Source: Lineus longissimus (lineage: Eukaryota > Nemertea > Pilidiophora > Heteronemertea > Lineidae). Taken from it: a DNA stretch of 64,000 nt. A program made the translations under genes and the position numbers. Of the stretch, positions 24,528 to 38,538 are shown one piece after another. Location of the stretch: NCBI RefSeq assembly GCF_910592395.1, contig NC_088324.1, positions 4,678,953 through 4,742,952 of the forward strand, in the 5' to 3' direction. The notes beneath the pieces were generated by a model. It was not told the origin of the DNA and ran no database searches. It saw only the letters and a list, made by a program, of their open reading frames with translations. Every line of letters starts with the position of its first letter. Positions within the stretch are counted from its first letter, which is position 1.

Positions 24528-27500
24528 AATGTTTCCAAGCAATGCTTACCATGCAATGCTTACCATGCAATGCTCACCAAGCAATGCTCACCATGCAATG
24601 CTTACCATGCAATGCTTACCAAGCAATGCTTACCATGCAATGCTTACCATGCAATGTTTACCAATCAATGCTTACCAAGGAACGCTTACCATGCAATGCT
24701 TATCAAGCAATGCTTACCATGCGATGCTTACCAAGCAATGCTTACCAAGCAATGCTTACCAAGCAATGCTTACCATGCAATGCTTACCAAGCAATGCTTA
24801 CCATGCAATGCTTACCATGCAATGCTTACTAAGCAATGCTTACCATGCAATGCTTACCATGCAATGCTTACCAAGCAATGCTTACCATGCAATGCTTACC
24901 ATGCAATGCTTACCAAGCGATGCTTACCAAGCAATGCTTACCATGCAATGCTTACCATGCAATGCTTACCAAGCAATGCTTACCATGCAATGATTACCAT
25001 GCAATGCTTACCAAGCAATGCTTACCATGCAATGCTTACCATGCAATGCTTACCAAACAATGCTTACCAAGCAATGCTTACCATGCAATGCTAACCAAGC
25101 AATACTTATCATGCAATGCATACCAAGCAATGCTTACCAAGCAATGCTTACCATGCAATACTCACAAAGCAATGCTTACCAAGCAATGCTTACCATGCAA
25201 TGCTTACCAAGCAGTGCTTACCAAGCAATGCTTACCAAGCAATGCTTACCAAGCAATGTTACCAAGCAATGCTTACCATGCAATGCCTACCATGCAATGC
25301 TCACCAAGCAATGCTCACCATGCAATGCTCACCATGCAATGCTCACCATGCAATGCTCACCATGCAATGCTCACCATGCAATGCTCACCATGCAATGCTC
25401 ACCACGCAATGCTCACCATGCAATGCTCACCATGCGATGCTCACCATGCAATGCTCACCATGCGATACTCACCATGCGATGCTCACCAAGCGATGCTAAC
25501 CATGCAATGCTCACCAAGCGATGCTCACCAAGCGATGCTCACCAAGCGATGCTCACCAAGCGATGCTCACCAAGCGATGCTCACCAAGCGATGCTAACCA
25601 AGCGATGCTCACCAAGCGATGCTCACCAAGCGATGCTCACCATGCAATGCTCACCAAGCAATGCTTACCAAGCAATGCTCACCATGCAATGCTCACCAAG
25701 CAATGTTTACCAAGCAATGCTTACCATGCAATGCTTACCATGCAATGCTTACCAAGCAATGCTTACCAAGCAATGCTTACCAAGCAATGCTTACCATGCA
25801 ATGCTTACCAAGCAATGCTTACCATGCAATGCTTACCATGCAATGCTTACCAAGCAATGCTTACCATGCAATGCTTACCATGCAATGCTTACCAAGCAAT
25901 GCTTACCATGCAATGCTTACCAAGCAATGCTTACCAAGCGATGCTTACTAAGCAATGCTTACCAAGCAATGCTTACCATGCAATGCTTACCAAGCAATGC
26001 TTACCAAGCAATGCTTGCCAAGCAATGCTTACCAAGCAATGCTTACCAAGCAATGTTACCAAGCAATGCTTACCATGCAATGCTTACCATGCAATGCTCA
26101 CCAAGCAATGCTCACCATGCAATGCTCACCATGCAATGCTCACCATGCAATGCTCACCATGCAATGCTCACCATGCAATGCTCACCAAGCAATGCTCACC
26201 ATGCAATGCTCACCATGCAATGCTCACCATGCAATGCTCACCATGCAATGCTTACCATGCAATGCTCACCATGCAATGCTCACCATGCAATGCTCACCAT
26301 GCAATGCTCACCATGCGATGCTCACCATGCGATGCTCACCATGCAATGCTCACCATGCGATACTCACCATGCGATGCTCACCAAGCGATGCTAACCATGC
26401 AATGCTCACCAAGTGATGCTCACCAAGCGAAGCTAACCATGCAATGCTCACCAAGTGATGCTCACCAAGCGATGCTCATCAAGCGATGCTCACTAAGCGA
26501 TGCTCACCAAGCGATGCTCACCAAGCGATGCTAACCAAGCGATGCTCACCAAGCGATGCTCACCAAGCGATGCTTACCATGCAATGCTTACCAAGCAATG
26601 TTTACCAAGCAATGCTTACCATGCAATGCTTACCATGCAATGCTTACCAAGCAATGCTTACCAAGCAATGCTTACCAAGCAATGCTTACCATGCAATGCT
26701 TACCAAGCAATGCTTACCATGCAATGCTTACCATGCAATGCTTACCAAGCAATGCTTACCAAGCAATGCTTACCATGCAATGCATACCAAGCAATGCTTA
26801 CCAAGCAATGGTTACCATGCAATGCACACAAAGCAATGCTTACCAAGCAATGCTTACCATGCAATGCTTACCAAGCAATGCTTACCAAGCAGTGCTTACC
26901 ATGCAATGCTTACCAAGCAATACTTACCAAAGAATGCTTACCATTCAATGCTTACCAAGCAATGCTTACCAAGCAATGCTTACCAAGCAATGCTTACCAA
27001 GCAATGCTTACCATGCAATGCATACCAAGCAATGCTTAACAAGCAATGGTTACCATGCAATGCACACAAAGCAATGCTTACCAAGCAATGCTTACCATGC
27101 AATGCTTACCAAGCAATGCTTACCAAGCAGTGCTTACCATGCAATGCTTACCAAGCAATACTTACCAAAGAATGCTTACCATTCAATGCTTACCAAGCAA
27201 TGCTTACCAAGCAATGCTTACCAAGCAATGTTACCAAGCAATGCTTACCAAGCAATGCTTACCATGCAATGCTTACCAAGCAATGCTTACCAAGCAATGC
27301 TTACCATGCAATGCTTACCAAGCAATGCTTACCAAGCAATGCTTACCAAGCAATGCTTACCAAGCAATGCTTACCAAGCAATGCTTACCATGCAATGCTT
27401 ACCAAGCAATGCTTACCAAGCAATGTTACCAAGCAATGCTTACCATGCAATGCTCACAATGCGATGCTTACCATGCAATGCTTACCAAGCAATGCCTTCC

Positions 27501-29337
27501 AAGCAATGCTTACCTAGCAATACTTACCATGCAACGCTTACCATGCAATGCTCACCAAGCAATGCTCACCATGCAATGCTCACCATGCGATGCTCACCAT
27601 GCGATGCTCACCATGCAATGCTCACCATGCGATACTCACCATGCAATGCTTACCAAGCAATGCTTACCATGCAATGCTTACCATGCAATGCTTACCATGC
27701 AATGCTTACCAAGCAATGCTTACCATGCAATGCTTACCATGCAATGCTTACCAAGCAATGCTTACCAAGCAATGCTTACCATGCAATGCTTACCAAGCAA
27801 TGCTTAACAAGCAATGCTTACCAAGCAATGCTTACCATGCAATGCTTACCAAGCAATGCTTACCAAGCAATGCTTACCAAGCAATGCTTACCAAGCAATG
27901 CTTACCAAGCAATGCTTACCATGCAATGCTTACCAAGCAATGCTTACCAAGCAATGCTTACCATGCAATGCTTACCAAGCAATGCTTACCAAGCAATGCT
28001 TACCAAGCAATGCTTACCAAGCAATGCTTACCAAGCAATGCTTACCATGCAATGCTTATCATGCAATGCATACCAAGCAATGCTTTCTAAGCAATGCTTG
28101 CCATGCAATGCTTACCAAGCAATGTTTACCAAGCAAAGCTTACCATGCAATGCTTACCAAGCAATGCTTACCAAGCAATGCTTACCATGCAATGCTTACC
28201 AAGCAATGCTTACCATGCAATGCTTACCATGCAATGCTTACCAAGCAATGCTTACCATGCAATGCTTACCATGCAATGCTTACCAAGCAATGCTTACCAT
28301 GCAATGCTTACCATGCAATGCTTACCAAGCGATGCTTACCAAGCAATGCTTACCAAGCAATGCTTACCATGCAATGCTTTCCATGCAATGCTTACCAAGC
28401 AATGCTTACCATGCAATGCTTACCATGCAATGCTTACCAAGCAATGCTTAACATGCAATGCTTACCATGCAATGCTTACCAAGCAATGCTTACCATGCAA
28501 TGCTTACCAAGCAATGCTTACCAAGCAATGCTTACCAAGCAATGCTTACCAAGCAATGCTTACCAAGCAATGCTTACCAAGCAATGCTTACCAAGCAATG
28601 CTTACCATGGAATGATTTCCATGCAATACTTACCAAGCAATGCTTACCATGCAATGCTTACCAAGCAATGCTTACCATGCAATGTTACCAAGCAATGCTT
28701 ACCATGCAATGCCTACCATGCAATGCTCACCAAGCAATGCTCACCATGCAATGCTCACCATGCAATGCTCACCATGCAATGCTCACCATGCAATGCTCAC
28801 CATGCAATGCTCACCATGGAATGCTTTCCATGCAATGCTTACCAAGCAATGCTTACCAAGCAATGCTTACCATGCAATGCTTACCAAGCAATGCTTACTA
28901 AGCAATGCTTACCATGCAATGCTTACCATGCAATGCTTACCAAGTAATGCTTACCATGCAATGCTTACCATGCAATGCTGACCAAGCAATGCTTACCATG
29001 CAATGCTTACCAAGCAATGCTTACCAAGCAATGCTTACCATGCAATGCTTACCAAGCAATGCTTACCAAAGAATGCTTACCATGCAATGCTTACCAAGCA
29101 GTGCTTACCAAGCAGTGCTTACCATGGAATGCTCACCATGCAATGCTCACCATGCAATGCTTACCATGCAATGCTTACCAAACAATGCTTACCATGCAAT
29201 GCTAACCAAGCAATACTTACCAAGCAATGCTTACCATGCAATGCATACCAAGCAATGCTTACCAAGCAATGCTTACCATGCAATGCTTACCATGCAATGC
29301 TTACCAAGCAATGCTTGCCAAGCAATGCTTACCAAGC
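24528..29337 (+). repeat. Higher-order repeat C, copy C3 (4,810 bp)
   Basis: The left part matches C2 at offset 7,111, changing to 7,139 after a 28-bp gain and to 7,377 after a 238-bp tandem duplication near 26,760-27,235. The right part (27,548-29,300) matches 15,669-17,416 of C1 at offsets of 11,879-11,921 rather than continuing along C2. C3 is therefore a mosaic: C2-like on the left, C1-like on the right. It has two CpG-rich blocks (25,300-25,706 and 26,097-26,564). Confidence 0.85.
26760..27235 (+). repeat. 238-bp tandem duplication inside C3
   Basis: The GCATACC, ATGGTTACC, CACACAAAG and CCAAAGAATGC series is present twice at a 238-bp (17-unit) offset; TGCATA starts at 26,781 and 27,019. 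C2 and C4 have it once. It is the same series that is doubled in C1 at 336 bp, so this part of the C unit has been duplicated independently in two copies. Confidence 0.87.
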
Positions 29338-32300
29338 AATGTTTCCAAGCAATGCTTACCATGAAATGCTTACCATGCAATGCTCACCAAGCAATGCTCA
29401 CCATGCAATGCTTACCATGCAATGCTTACCAAGCAATGCTTACCATGCAATGCTTACCATGCAATGTTTACCAATCAATGCTTACCAAGCAACGCTTACC
29501 ATGCAATGCTTATCAAGCAATGCTTACCATGCGATGCTTACCAAGCAATGCTTACCAAGCAATGCTTACCAAGCAATGCTTACCATGCAATGCTTACCAA
29601 GCAATGCTTACCATGCAATGCTTACCATGCAATGCTTACTAAGCAATGCTTACCATGCAATGCTTACCATGCAATGCTTACCAAGCAATGCTTACCATGC
29701 AATGCTTACCATGCAATGCTTACCAAGCGATGCTTACCAAGCAATGCTTACCATGCAATGCTTTCCATGCAATGCTTACCAAGCAATGCTTACCATGCAA
29801 TGATTACCATGCAATGCTTACCAAGCAATGCTTACCATGCAATGCTTACCATGCAATGCTTACCAAACAATGCTTACCAAGCAATGCTTACCATGCAATG
29901 CTAACCAAGCAATACTTATCATGCAATGCATACCAAGCAATGCTTACCAAGCAATGCTTACCATGCAATACTCACAAAGCAATGCTTACCAAGCAATGCT
30001 TACCATGCAATGCTTACCAAGCAGTGCTTACCAAGCAATGCTTACCAAGCAATGCTTACCAAGCAATGTTACCAAGCAATGCTTACCATGCAATGCCTAC
30101 CATGCAATGCTCACCAAGCAATGCTCACCATGCAATGCTCACCATGCAATGCTCACCATGCAATGCTCACCATGCAATGCTCACCATGCAATGCTCACCA
30201 TGCAATGCTCACCATGCAATGCTCACCATGCAATGCTCACCATGCGATGCTCACCATGCAATGCTCACCATGCGATACTCACCATGCGATGCTCACCAAG
30301 CGATGCTAACCATGCAATGCTCACCAAGCGATGCTCACCAAGCGATGCTCACCAAGCGATGCTCACCAAGCGATGCTCACCAAGCGATGCTCACCAAGCG
30401 ATGCTAACCAAGCGATGCTCACTAAGCGATGCTCACCAAGCGATGCTCACCATGCAATGCTCACCAAGCAATGCTTACCAAGCAATGCTCACCATGCAAT
30501 GCTCACCAAGCAATGCTTACCAAGCAATGCTTACCATGCAATGCTTGCCATGCAATGCTTACCAAGCAAAGCTTACCAAGCAATGCTTACCAAGCAATGC
30601 TTACCATGCAATGCTTACCAAGCAATGCTTACCATGCAATGCTTACCATGCAATGCTTACCAAGCAATGCTTACCATGCAATGCTTACCATGCAATGCTT
30701 ACCAAGCAATGCTTACCATGCAATGCTTACCATGCAATGCTTACCAAGCGATGCTTACTAAGCAATGCTTACCAAGCAATGCTTACCATGCAATGCTTAC
30801 CAAGCAATGCTTACCAAGCAATGCTTGCCAAGCAATGCTTACCAAGCAATGCTTACCAAGCAATGTTACCAAGCAATGCTTACCATGCAATGCTTACCAT
30901 GCAATGCTCACCAAGCAATGCTCACCATGCAATGCTCACCATGCAATGCTCACCATGCAATGCTCACCAAGCAATGCTCACCATGCAATGCTCACCATGC
31001 AATGCTCACCATGCAATGCTCACCATGCAATGCTTACCATGCAATGCTCACCATGCAATGCTCACCATGCAATGCTCACCATGCAATGCTCACCATGCGA
31101 TGCTCACCATGCGATGCTCACCATGCAATGCTCACCATGCGATACTCACCATGCGATGCTCACCAAGCGATGCTAACCATGCAATGCTCACCAAGTGATG
31201 CTCACCAAGCGAAGCTAACCATGCAATGCTCACCAAGTGATGCTCACCAAGCGATGCTCATCAAGCGATGCTCACTAAGCGATGCTCACCAAGCGATGCT
31301 CACCAAGCGATGCTAACCAAGCGATGCTCACCAAGCGATGCTCACCAAGCGATGCTTACCATGCAATGCTTACCAAGCAATGTTTACCAAGCAATGCTTA
31401 CCATGCAATGCTTACCATGCAATGCTTACCAAGCAATGCTTACCAAGCAATGCTTACCAAGCAATGCTTACCATGCAATGCTTACCAAGCAATGCTTAAC
31501 ATGCAATGCTTACCATGCAATGCTTACCAAGCAATGCTTACCAAGCAATGCTTACCATGCAATGCATACCAAGCAATGCTTACCAAGCAATGGTTACCAT
31601 GCAATGCACACAAAGCAATGCTTACCAAGCAATGCTTACCATGCAATGCTTACCAAGCAATGCTTACCAAGCAGTGCTTACCATGCAATGCTTACCAAGC
31701 AATACTTACCAAAGAATGCTTACCATTCAATGCTTACCAAGCAATGCTTACCAAGCAATGCTTACCAAGCAATGTTACCAAGCAATGCTTACCAAGCAAT
31801 GCTTACCATGCAATGCTTACCAAGCAATGCTTACCAAGCAATGCTTACCATGCAATGCTTACCAAGCAATGCTTACCAAGCAATGCTTACCAAGCAATGC
31901 TTACCAAGCAATGCTTACCAAGCAATGCTTACCATGCAATGCTTACCAAGCAATGCTTACCAAGCAATGCTTACCAAGCAATGTTACCAAGCAATGCTTA
32001 CCATGCAATGCTCACAATGCGATGCTTACCATGCAATGCTTACCAAGCAATGCCTTCCAAGCAATGCTTACCTAGCAATACTTACCATGCAACGCTTACC
32101 ATGCAATGCTCACCAAGCAATGCTCACCATGCAATGCTCACCATGCGATGCTCACCATGCGATGCTCACCATGCAATGCTCACCATGCGATACTCACCAT
32201 GCGATGCTTACCAAGCAATGCTTACCATGCAATGCTTACCATGCAATGCTTACCATGCAATGCTTACCAAGCAATGCTTACCATGCAATGCTTACCATGC

Positions 32301-32916
32301 AATGCTTACCAAGCAATGCTTACCAAGCAATGCTTACCATGCAATGCTTACCAAGCAATGCTTAACAAGCAATGCTTACCAAGCAATGCTTACCAAGCAA
32401 TGCTTACCATGGAATGCTTTCCATGCAATGCTTACCAAGCAATGCTTACCATGCAATGCTTACCATGCAATGCTTACCAAGCAATGCTTACCAAGCAATG
32501 CTTACCATGCAATGCTTACCATGCAATGCTTACCAAGCAATGCTTACCATACAATGCTTACCATGCAATGCTGACCAAGCAATGCTTACCATGCAATGCT
32601 TACCAAGCAATGCTTACCAAGGAATGCTTACCATGCAATGCTTACCAAGCAGTGCTTACCATGGAATGCTCACCATGCAATGCTCACCATGCAATGCTCA
32701 CTATGCAATGCTTACCATGCAATGCTTACCAAACAATGCTTACCAAGCAATGCTTACCAAGCAATGCTTACCATGCAATGCTAACCAAGCAATACTTACC
32801 AAGCAATGCTTACCATGCAATGCATACCAAGCAATGCTTACCAAGCAATGCTTACCATGCAATGCTGACCATGCAATGCTTACCAAGCAATGCTTACCAA
32901 GCAATGCTTACCAAGC
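29338..32916 (+). repeat. Higher-order repeat C, copy C4
   Basis: The first 2.5 kb match C2 at offset 11,921 (13-mers at 30,065, 30,862 and 31,771), then at 11,935 (31,980). Two CpG-rich blocks are present (30,110-30,517 and 30,907-31,346). From about 32,060 the copy enters a 1,133-bp tandem duplication. Substitutions private to this copy include CTCACTAAG near 30,420 and AAAGC for AATGC near 30,568. Confidence 0.83.
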
Positions 32917-33192
32917 AATGTTTCCAAGCAATGCTTACCATGCAATGCTTACCATGCAATGCTCACCAAGCAATGCTCACCATGCAATGCTCACCATGCA
33001 ATGCTTACCAAGCAATGCTTACCATGCAATGCTTACCATGCAATGCTTACCATGCAATGTTTACCAATCAATGCTTACCAAGCAACGCTTACCATGCAAT
33101 GCTTATCAAGCAATGCTTACCATGCGATGCTTACCAAGCAATGCTTACCAAGCAATGCTTACCAAGCAATGCTTACCATGCAATGCTTACCA
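32060..33192 (+). repeat. 1,133-bp tandem duplication, left copy
   Basis: This matches 33,193-34,325 at offset 1,133, which is 81 units minus one base, in line with the single AATGTTTCC 13-mer inside (32,917 and 34,050). The shared left mark is a CCTAGCAATACTTACC run starting at 32,071 and 33,204. The left edge is fixed by GCCTTCC at about 32,052, present only before the left copy. Confidence 0.9.
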
Positions 33193-34325
33193 AGCAATGC
33201 TTACCTAGCAATACTTACCATGCAACGCTTACCATGCAATGCTCACCAAGCAATGCTCACCATGCAATGCTCACCATGCGATGCTCACCATGCGATGCTC
33301 ACCATGCAATGCTCACCATGCGATACTCACCATGCGATGCTTACCAAGCAATGCTTACCATGCAATGCTTACCATGCAATGCTTACCATGCAATGCTTAC
33401 CAAGCAATGCTTACCATGCAATGCTTACCATGCAATGCTTACCAAGCAATGCTTACCAAGCAATGCTTACCATGCAATGCTTACCAAGCAATGCTTAACA
33501 AGCAATGCTTACCAAGCAATGCTTACCAAGCAATGCTTACCATGGAATGCTTTCCATGCAATGCTTACCAAGCAATGCTTACCATGCAATGCTTACCATG
33601 CAATGCTTACCAAGCAATGCTTACCAAGCAATGCTTACCATGCAATGCTTACCATGCAATGCTTACCAAGCAATGCTTACCATACAATGCTTACCATGCA
33701 ATGCTGACCAAGCAATGCTTACCATGCAATGCTTACCAAGCAATGCTTACCAAGGAATGCTTACCATGCAATGCTTACCAAGCAGTGCTTACCATGGAAT
33801 GCTCACCATGCAATGCTCACCATGCAATGCTCACTATGCAATGCTTACCATGCAATGCTTACCAAACAATGCTTACCAAGCAATGCTTACCAAGCAATGC
33901 TTACCATGCAATGCTAACCAAGCAATACTTACCAAGCAATGCTTACCATGCAATGCATACCAAGCAATGCTTACCAAGCAATGCTTACCATGCAATGCTG
34001 ACCATGCAATGCTTACCAAGCAATGCTTACCAAGCAATGCTTACCAAGCAATGTTTCCAAGCAATGCTTACCATGCAATGCTTACCATGCAATGCTCACC
34101 AAGCAATGCTCACCATGCAATGCTCACCATGCAATGCTTACCAAGCTATGCTTACCATGCAATGCTTACCATGCAATGCTTACCATGCAATGTTTACCAA
34201 TCAATGCTTACCAAGCAACGCTTACCATGCAATGCTTATCAAGCAATGCTTACCATGCGATGCTTACCAAGCAATGCTTACCAAGCAATGCTTACCAAGC
34301 AATGCTTACCATGCAATGCTTACCA
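33193..34325 (+). repeat. 1,133-bp tandem duplication, right copy
   Basis: This is nearly identical to 32,060-33,192. One difference seen is CAAGCTATGC near 34,145 against CAAGCAATGC in the left copy. Its downstream continuation is standard repeat C, so the event is a simple local duplication inside a C unit. Confidence 0.9.
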
Positions 34326-35277
34326 AGCAATGCTTACCATGCAATGCTTACCATGCAATGCTTACTAAGCAATGCTTACCATGCAATGCTTACCATGCAA
34401 TGCTTACCAAGCAATGCTTACCATGCAATGCTTACCATGCAATGCTTACCAAGCGATGCTTACCAAGCAATGCTTACCATGCAATGCTTTCCATGCAATG
34501 CTTACCAAGCAATGCTTACCATGCAATGATTACCATGCAATGCTTACCAAGCAATGCTTACCATGCAATGCTTACCATGCAATGCTTACCAAACAATGCT
34601 TACCAAGCAATGCTTACCATGCAATGCTAACCAAGCAATACTTACCATGCAATGCATACCAAGCAATGCTTACCAAGCAATGCTTACCATGCAATACTCA
34701 CAAAGCAATGCTTACCAAGCAATGCTTACCATGCAATGCTTACCAAGCAGTGCTTACCAAGCAGTGCTTGCCATGCAATGCTTACCAAGCAATGCTTACC
34801 AAGGAATGCTTACCATTCAATGCTTACCAAGCAATGCTTACCAAGCAATGCTTACCAAGCAATGTTACCAAGCAATGCTTACCATGCAATGCCTACCATG
34901 CAATGCTCACCAAGCGATGCTCACCATGCAATGCTCACCATGCAATGCTCACTATGCAATGCTCACCATGCAATGCTCACCATGCAATGCTCACCATGCA
35001 ATGCTCACCATGCAATGCTCACCATGCAATGCTCACCATGCAATGCTCACCATGCGATGCTCACCATGCAATGCTCACCATGCGATACTCACCATGCGAT
35101 GCTCACCAAGCGATGCTAACCATGCAATGCTCACCAAGTGATGCTCACCAAGCGATGCTCACCAAGCGATGCTCACCAAGCGATGCTCACCAAGCGATGC
35201 TCACCAAGCGTTAACAAAGCGATGCTCACCAAGCGATGCTCACCAAGCGATGCTCACCATGCAATGCTCACCAAGCA

Positions 35278-36621
35278 ATGCTTACCAAGCAATGCTTACC
35301 ATGCAATGCTTACCAAGCAATGCTTACCAAGCAATGCTTACCATGCAATGCTTACCATGCAATGCTTACCAAGCAATGCTTACCAAGCAATGCTTACCAA
35401 GCAATGCTTACCATGCAATGCTTACCAAGCAATGCTTACCATGCAATGCTTACCATGCAATGCTTACCAAGCAATGCTTACCATGCAATGCTTACCATGC
35501 AATGCTTACTATGCAATGCTTACCAAGCAATGCTTACCATGCAATGCTTACCATGCAATGCTTACCAAGCGATGCTTACCAAGCAATGCTTACCAAGCAA
35601 TGCTTACCAAGCAGTGCTTACCAAGCAATGCTTACCATGGAATGATTTCCATGCAATACTTACCAAGCAATGCTTACCATGCAATGCTTACCAAGCAATG
35701 CTTACCAAGCAATGCTTACCAAGCAATGCTTACCAAGCAATGCTTACCAAGCAATACTTACCAAGCAATGCTTACCAAGCAATGCTCTCCAAGCAATGCT
35801 TACCATGGAATGCTTTCCATGCAATGCTTACCAAGCAATGCTTACCATGCAATGCTTACCATGCAATGCTTACCAAGCAATGCTTACCAAGCAATGCTTA
35901 CCATGCAATGCTTACCATGCAATGCTTACCAAGCAATGCTTACCATGCAATGCTTACCATGCAATGCTGACCAAGCAATGCTTACCATGCAATGCTTACC
36001 AAGCAATGCTTACCAAGGAATGCTTACCATGCAATGCTTACCAAGCAATGCTTAACAAGCAATGCTTACCAAGCAATGCTTACCATGCAATGCTTACCAA
36101 GCAATGCTTACCAAGCAATGCTTACCAAGCAATGCTTACCAAGCAATGCTTACCAAGCAATGCTTACCATGCAATGCTTACCAAGCAATGCTTACCAAGC
36201 AATGCTTACCATGCAATGCTTACCAAGCAATGCTTACCAAGCAATGCTTACCAAGCAATGCTTACCAAGCAATGCTTACCAAGCAATGCTTACCATGCAA
36301 TGCTTACCATGCAATGCTTACCAAGCGATGCTTACCAAGCAATGCTTACCAAGCAATGCTTACCATGCAATGCTTTCCATGCAATGCTTACCATGCAATG
36401 CTTACCAAGCAATGCTTACCATGCAATGCTTACTAAGCAATGCTTACCAAGCAATGCTTACCAAGCAATGCTTACCAAGCAATGCTTACCAAGCAATGCT
36501 TACCAAGCAATGCTTACCAAGCAATGCTTACCAAGCAATGCTTACCATGGAATGATTTCCATGCAATACTTACCAAGCAATGCTTACCATGCAATGCTTA
36601 CCAAGCAATGCTTACTAAGCA
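35278..36621 (+). repeat. 1,344-bp tandem duplication, left copy
   Basis: This matches 36,622-37,937. The offset is 1,344 (96 units) for the left part, as shown by palindromes at 35,636 and 36,980 and at 35,804 and 37,148. It becomes 1,316 (94 units) further right, shown by the palindromes at 36,546 and 37,862. The right copy has therefore lost two units near 37,180. Confidence 0.88.
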
Positions 36622-37937
36622 ATGCTTACCAAGCAATGCTTACCATGCAATGCTTACCAAGCAATGCTTACCAAGCAATGCTTACCATGCAATGCTTACC
36701 ATGCAATGCTTACCAAGCAATGCTTACCAAGCAATGCTTACCAAGCAATGCTTACCATGCAATGCTTACCAAGCAATGCTTACCATGCAATGCTTACCAT
36801 GCAATGCTTACCAAGCAATGCTTACCATGCAATGCTTACCATGCAATGCTTACTATGCAATGCTTACCAAGCAATGCTTACCATGCAATGCTTACCATGC
36901 AATGCTTACCAAGCGATGCTTACCAAGCAATGCTTACCAAGCAATGCTTACCAAGCAGTGCTTACCAAGCAATGCTTACCATGGAATGATTTCCATGCAA
37001 TACTTACCAAGCAATGCTTACCATGCAATGCTTACCAAGCAATGCTTACCAAGCAATGCTTACCAAGCAATGCTTACCAAGCAATGCTTACCAAGCAATA
37101 CTTACCAAGCAATGCTTACCAAGCAATGCTCTCCAAGCAATGCTTACCATGGAATGCTTTCCATGCAATGCTTACCAAGCAATGCTTACCAAGCAATGCT
37201 TACCAAGCAATGCTTACCATGCAATGCTTACCATGCAATGCTTACCAAGCAATGCTTACCATGCAATGCTTACCATGCAATGCTGACCAAGCAATGCTTA
37301 CCATGCAATGCTTACCAAGCAATGCTTACCAAGGAATGCTTACCATGCAATGCTTACCAAGCAATGCTTAACAAGCAATGCTTACCAAGCAATGCTTACC
37401 ATGCAATGCTTACCAAGCAATGCTTACCAAGCAATGCTTACCAAGCAATGCTTACCAAGCAATGCTTACCAAGCAATGCTTACCATGCAATGCTTACCAA
37501 GCAATGCTTACCAAGCAATGCTTACCATGCAATGCTTACCAAGCAATGCTTACCAAGCAATGCTTACCAAGCAATGCTTACCAAGCAATGCTTACCAAGC
37601 AATGCTTACCATGCAATGCTTACCATGCAATGCTTACCAAGCGATGCTTACCAAGCAATGCTTACCAAGCAATGCTTACCATGCAATGCTTTCCATGCAA
37701 TGCTTACCATGCAATGCTTACCAAGCAATGCTTACCATGCAATGCTTACTAAGCAATGCTTACCAAGCAATGCTTACCAAGCAATGCTTACCAAGCAATG
37801 CTTACCAAGCAATGCTTACCAAGCAATGCTTACCAAGCAATGCTTACCAAGCAATGCTTACCATGGAATGATTTCCATGCAATACTTACCAAGCAATGCT
37901 TACCATGCAATGCTTACCAAGCAATGCTTACTAAGCA
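36622..37937 (+). repeat. 1,344-bp tandem duplication, right copy (1,316 bp)
   Basis: This is the second copy of 35,278-36,621, two units shorter. It contains the same markers: a CAGTGC unit near 36,957, CTCTCC near 37,132, CTGACC near 37,284 and CTTAACAAGC near 37,367. No 13-bp unit lies inside, which is why both offsets are exact multiples of 14. Confidence 0.88.
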
Positions 37938-38538
37938 ATGCTTACCAAGCAATGCTTACCAAGCAATGCTTACCAAGCAATACTTACCAAGCAATGCTTA
38001 CCAAGCAATGCTTACCAAGCAATGCTTACCATGGAATGCTTTCCATGCAATGCTTACCAAGCAATGCTTACCATGCAATGCTTACCATGCAATGCTTACC
38101 AAGCAATGCTTACCAAGCAATGCTTACCATGCAATGCTTACCATGCAATGCTTACCAAGCAATGCTTACCATGCAATGCTTACCATGCAATGCTGACCAA
38201 GCAATGCTTACCATGCAATGCTTACCAAGCAATGCTTACCAAGGAATGCTTACCATGCAATGCTTACCAAGCAGTGCTTACCATGGAATGCTCACCATGC
38301 AATGCTCACCATGCAATGCTCACTATGCAATGCTTACCATGCAATGCTTACCAAACAATGCTTACCAAGCAATGCTTACCAAGCAATGCTTACCATGCAA
38401 TGCTAACCAAGCAATACTTACCAAGCAATGCTTACCATGCAATGCATACCAAGCAATGCTTACCAAGCAATGCTTACCATGCAATGCTTACCATGCAATG
38501 CTTACCAAGCAATGCTTACCAAGGAATGCTTACCAAGC

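Larger units (their letters stand above)
34050..38538 (+). repeat. Higher-order repeat C, copy C5 (4,489 bp)
   Basis: In this copy the distance from AATGTTTCC to the next AATGTTACC (34,861) is 811 bp instead of 727, a gain of six units; the same 811-bp spacing occurs at 62,581-63,392. The segment 33,729-35,214 matches 62,260-63,748 at offset 28,531. Only one CpG-rich block is present (34,906-35,274). It is followed by about 3 kb of CTTACC-only units containing a 1.3-kb tandem duplication. A unit reading GCGTTAACAAAGC at about 35,206 is a private deletion. Confidence 0.83.
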
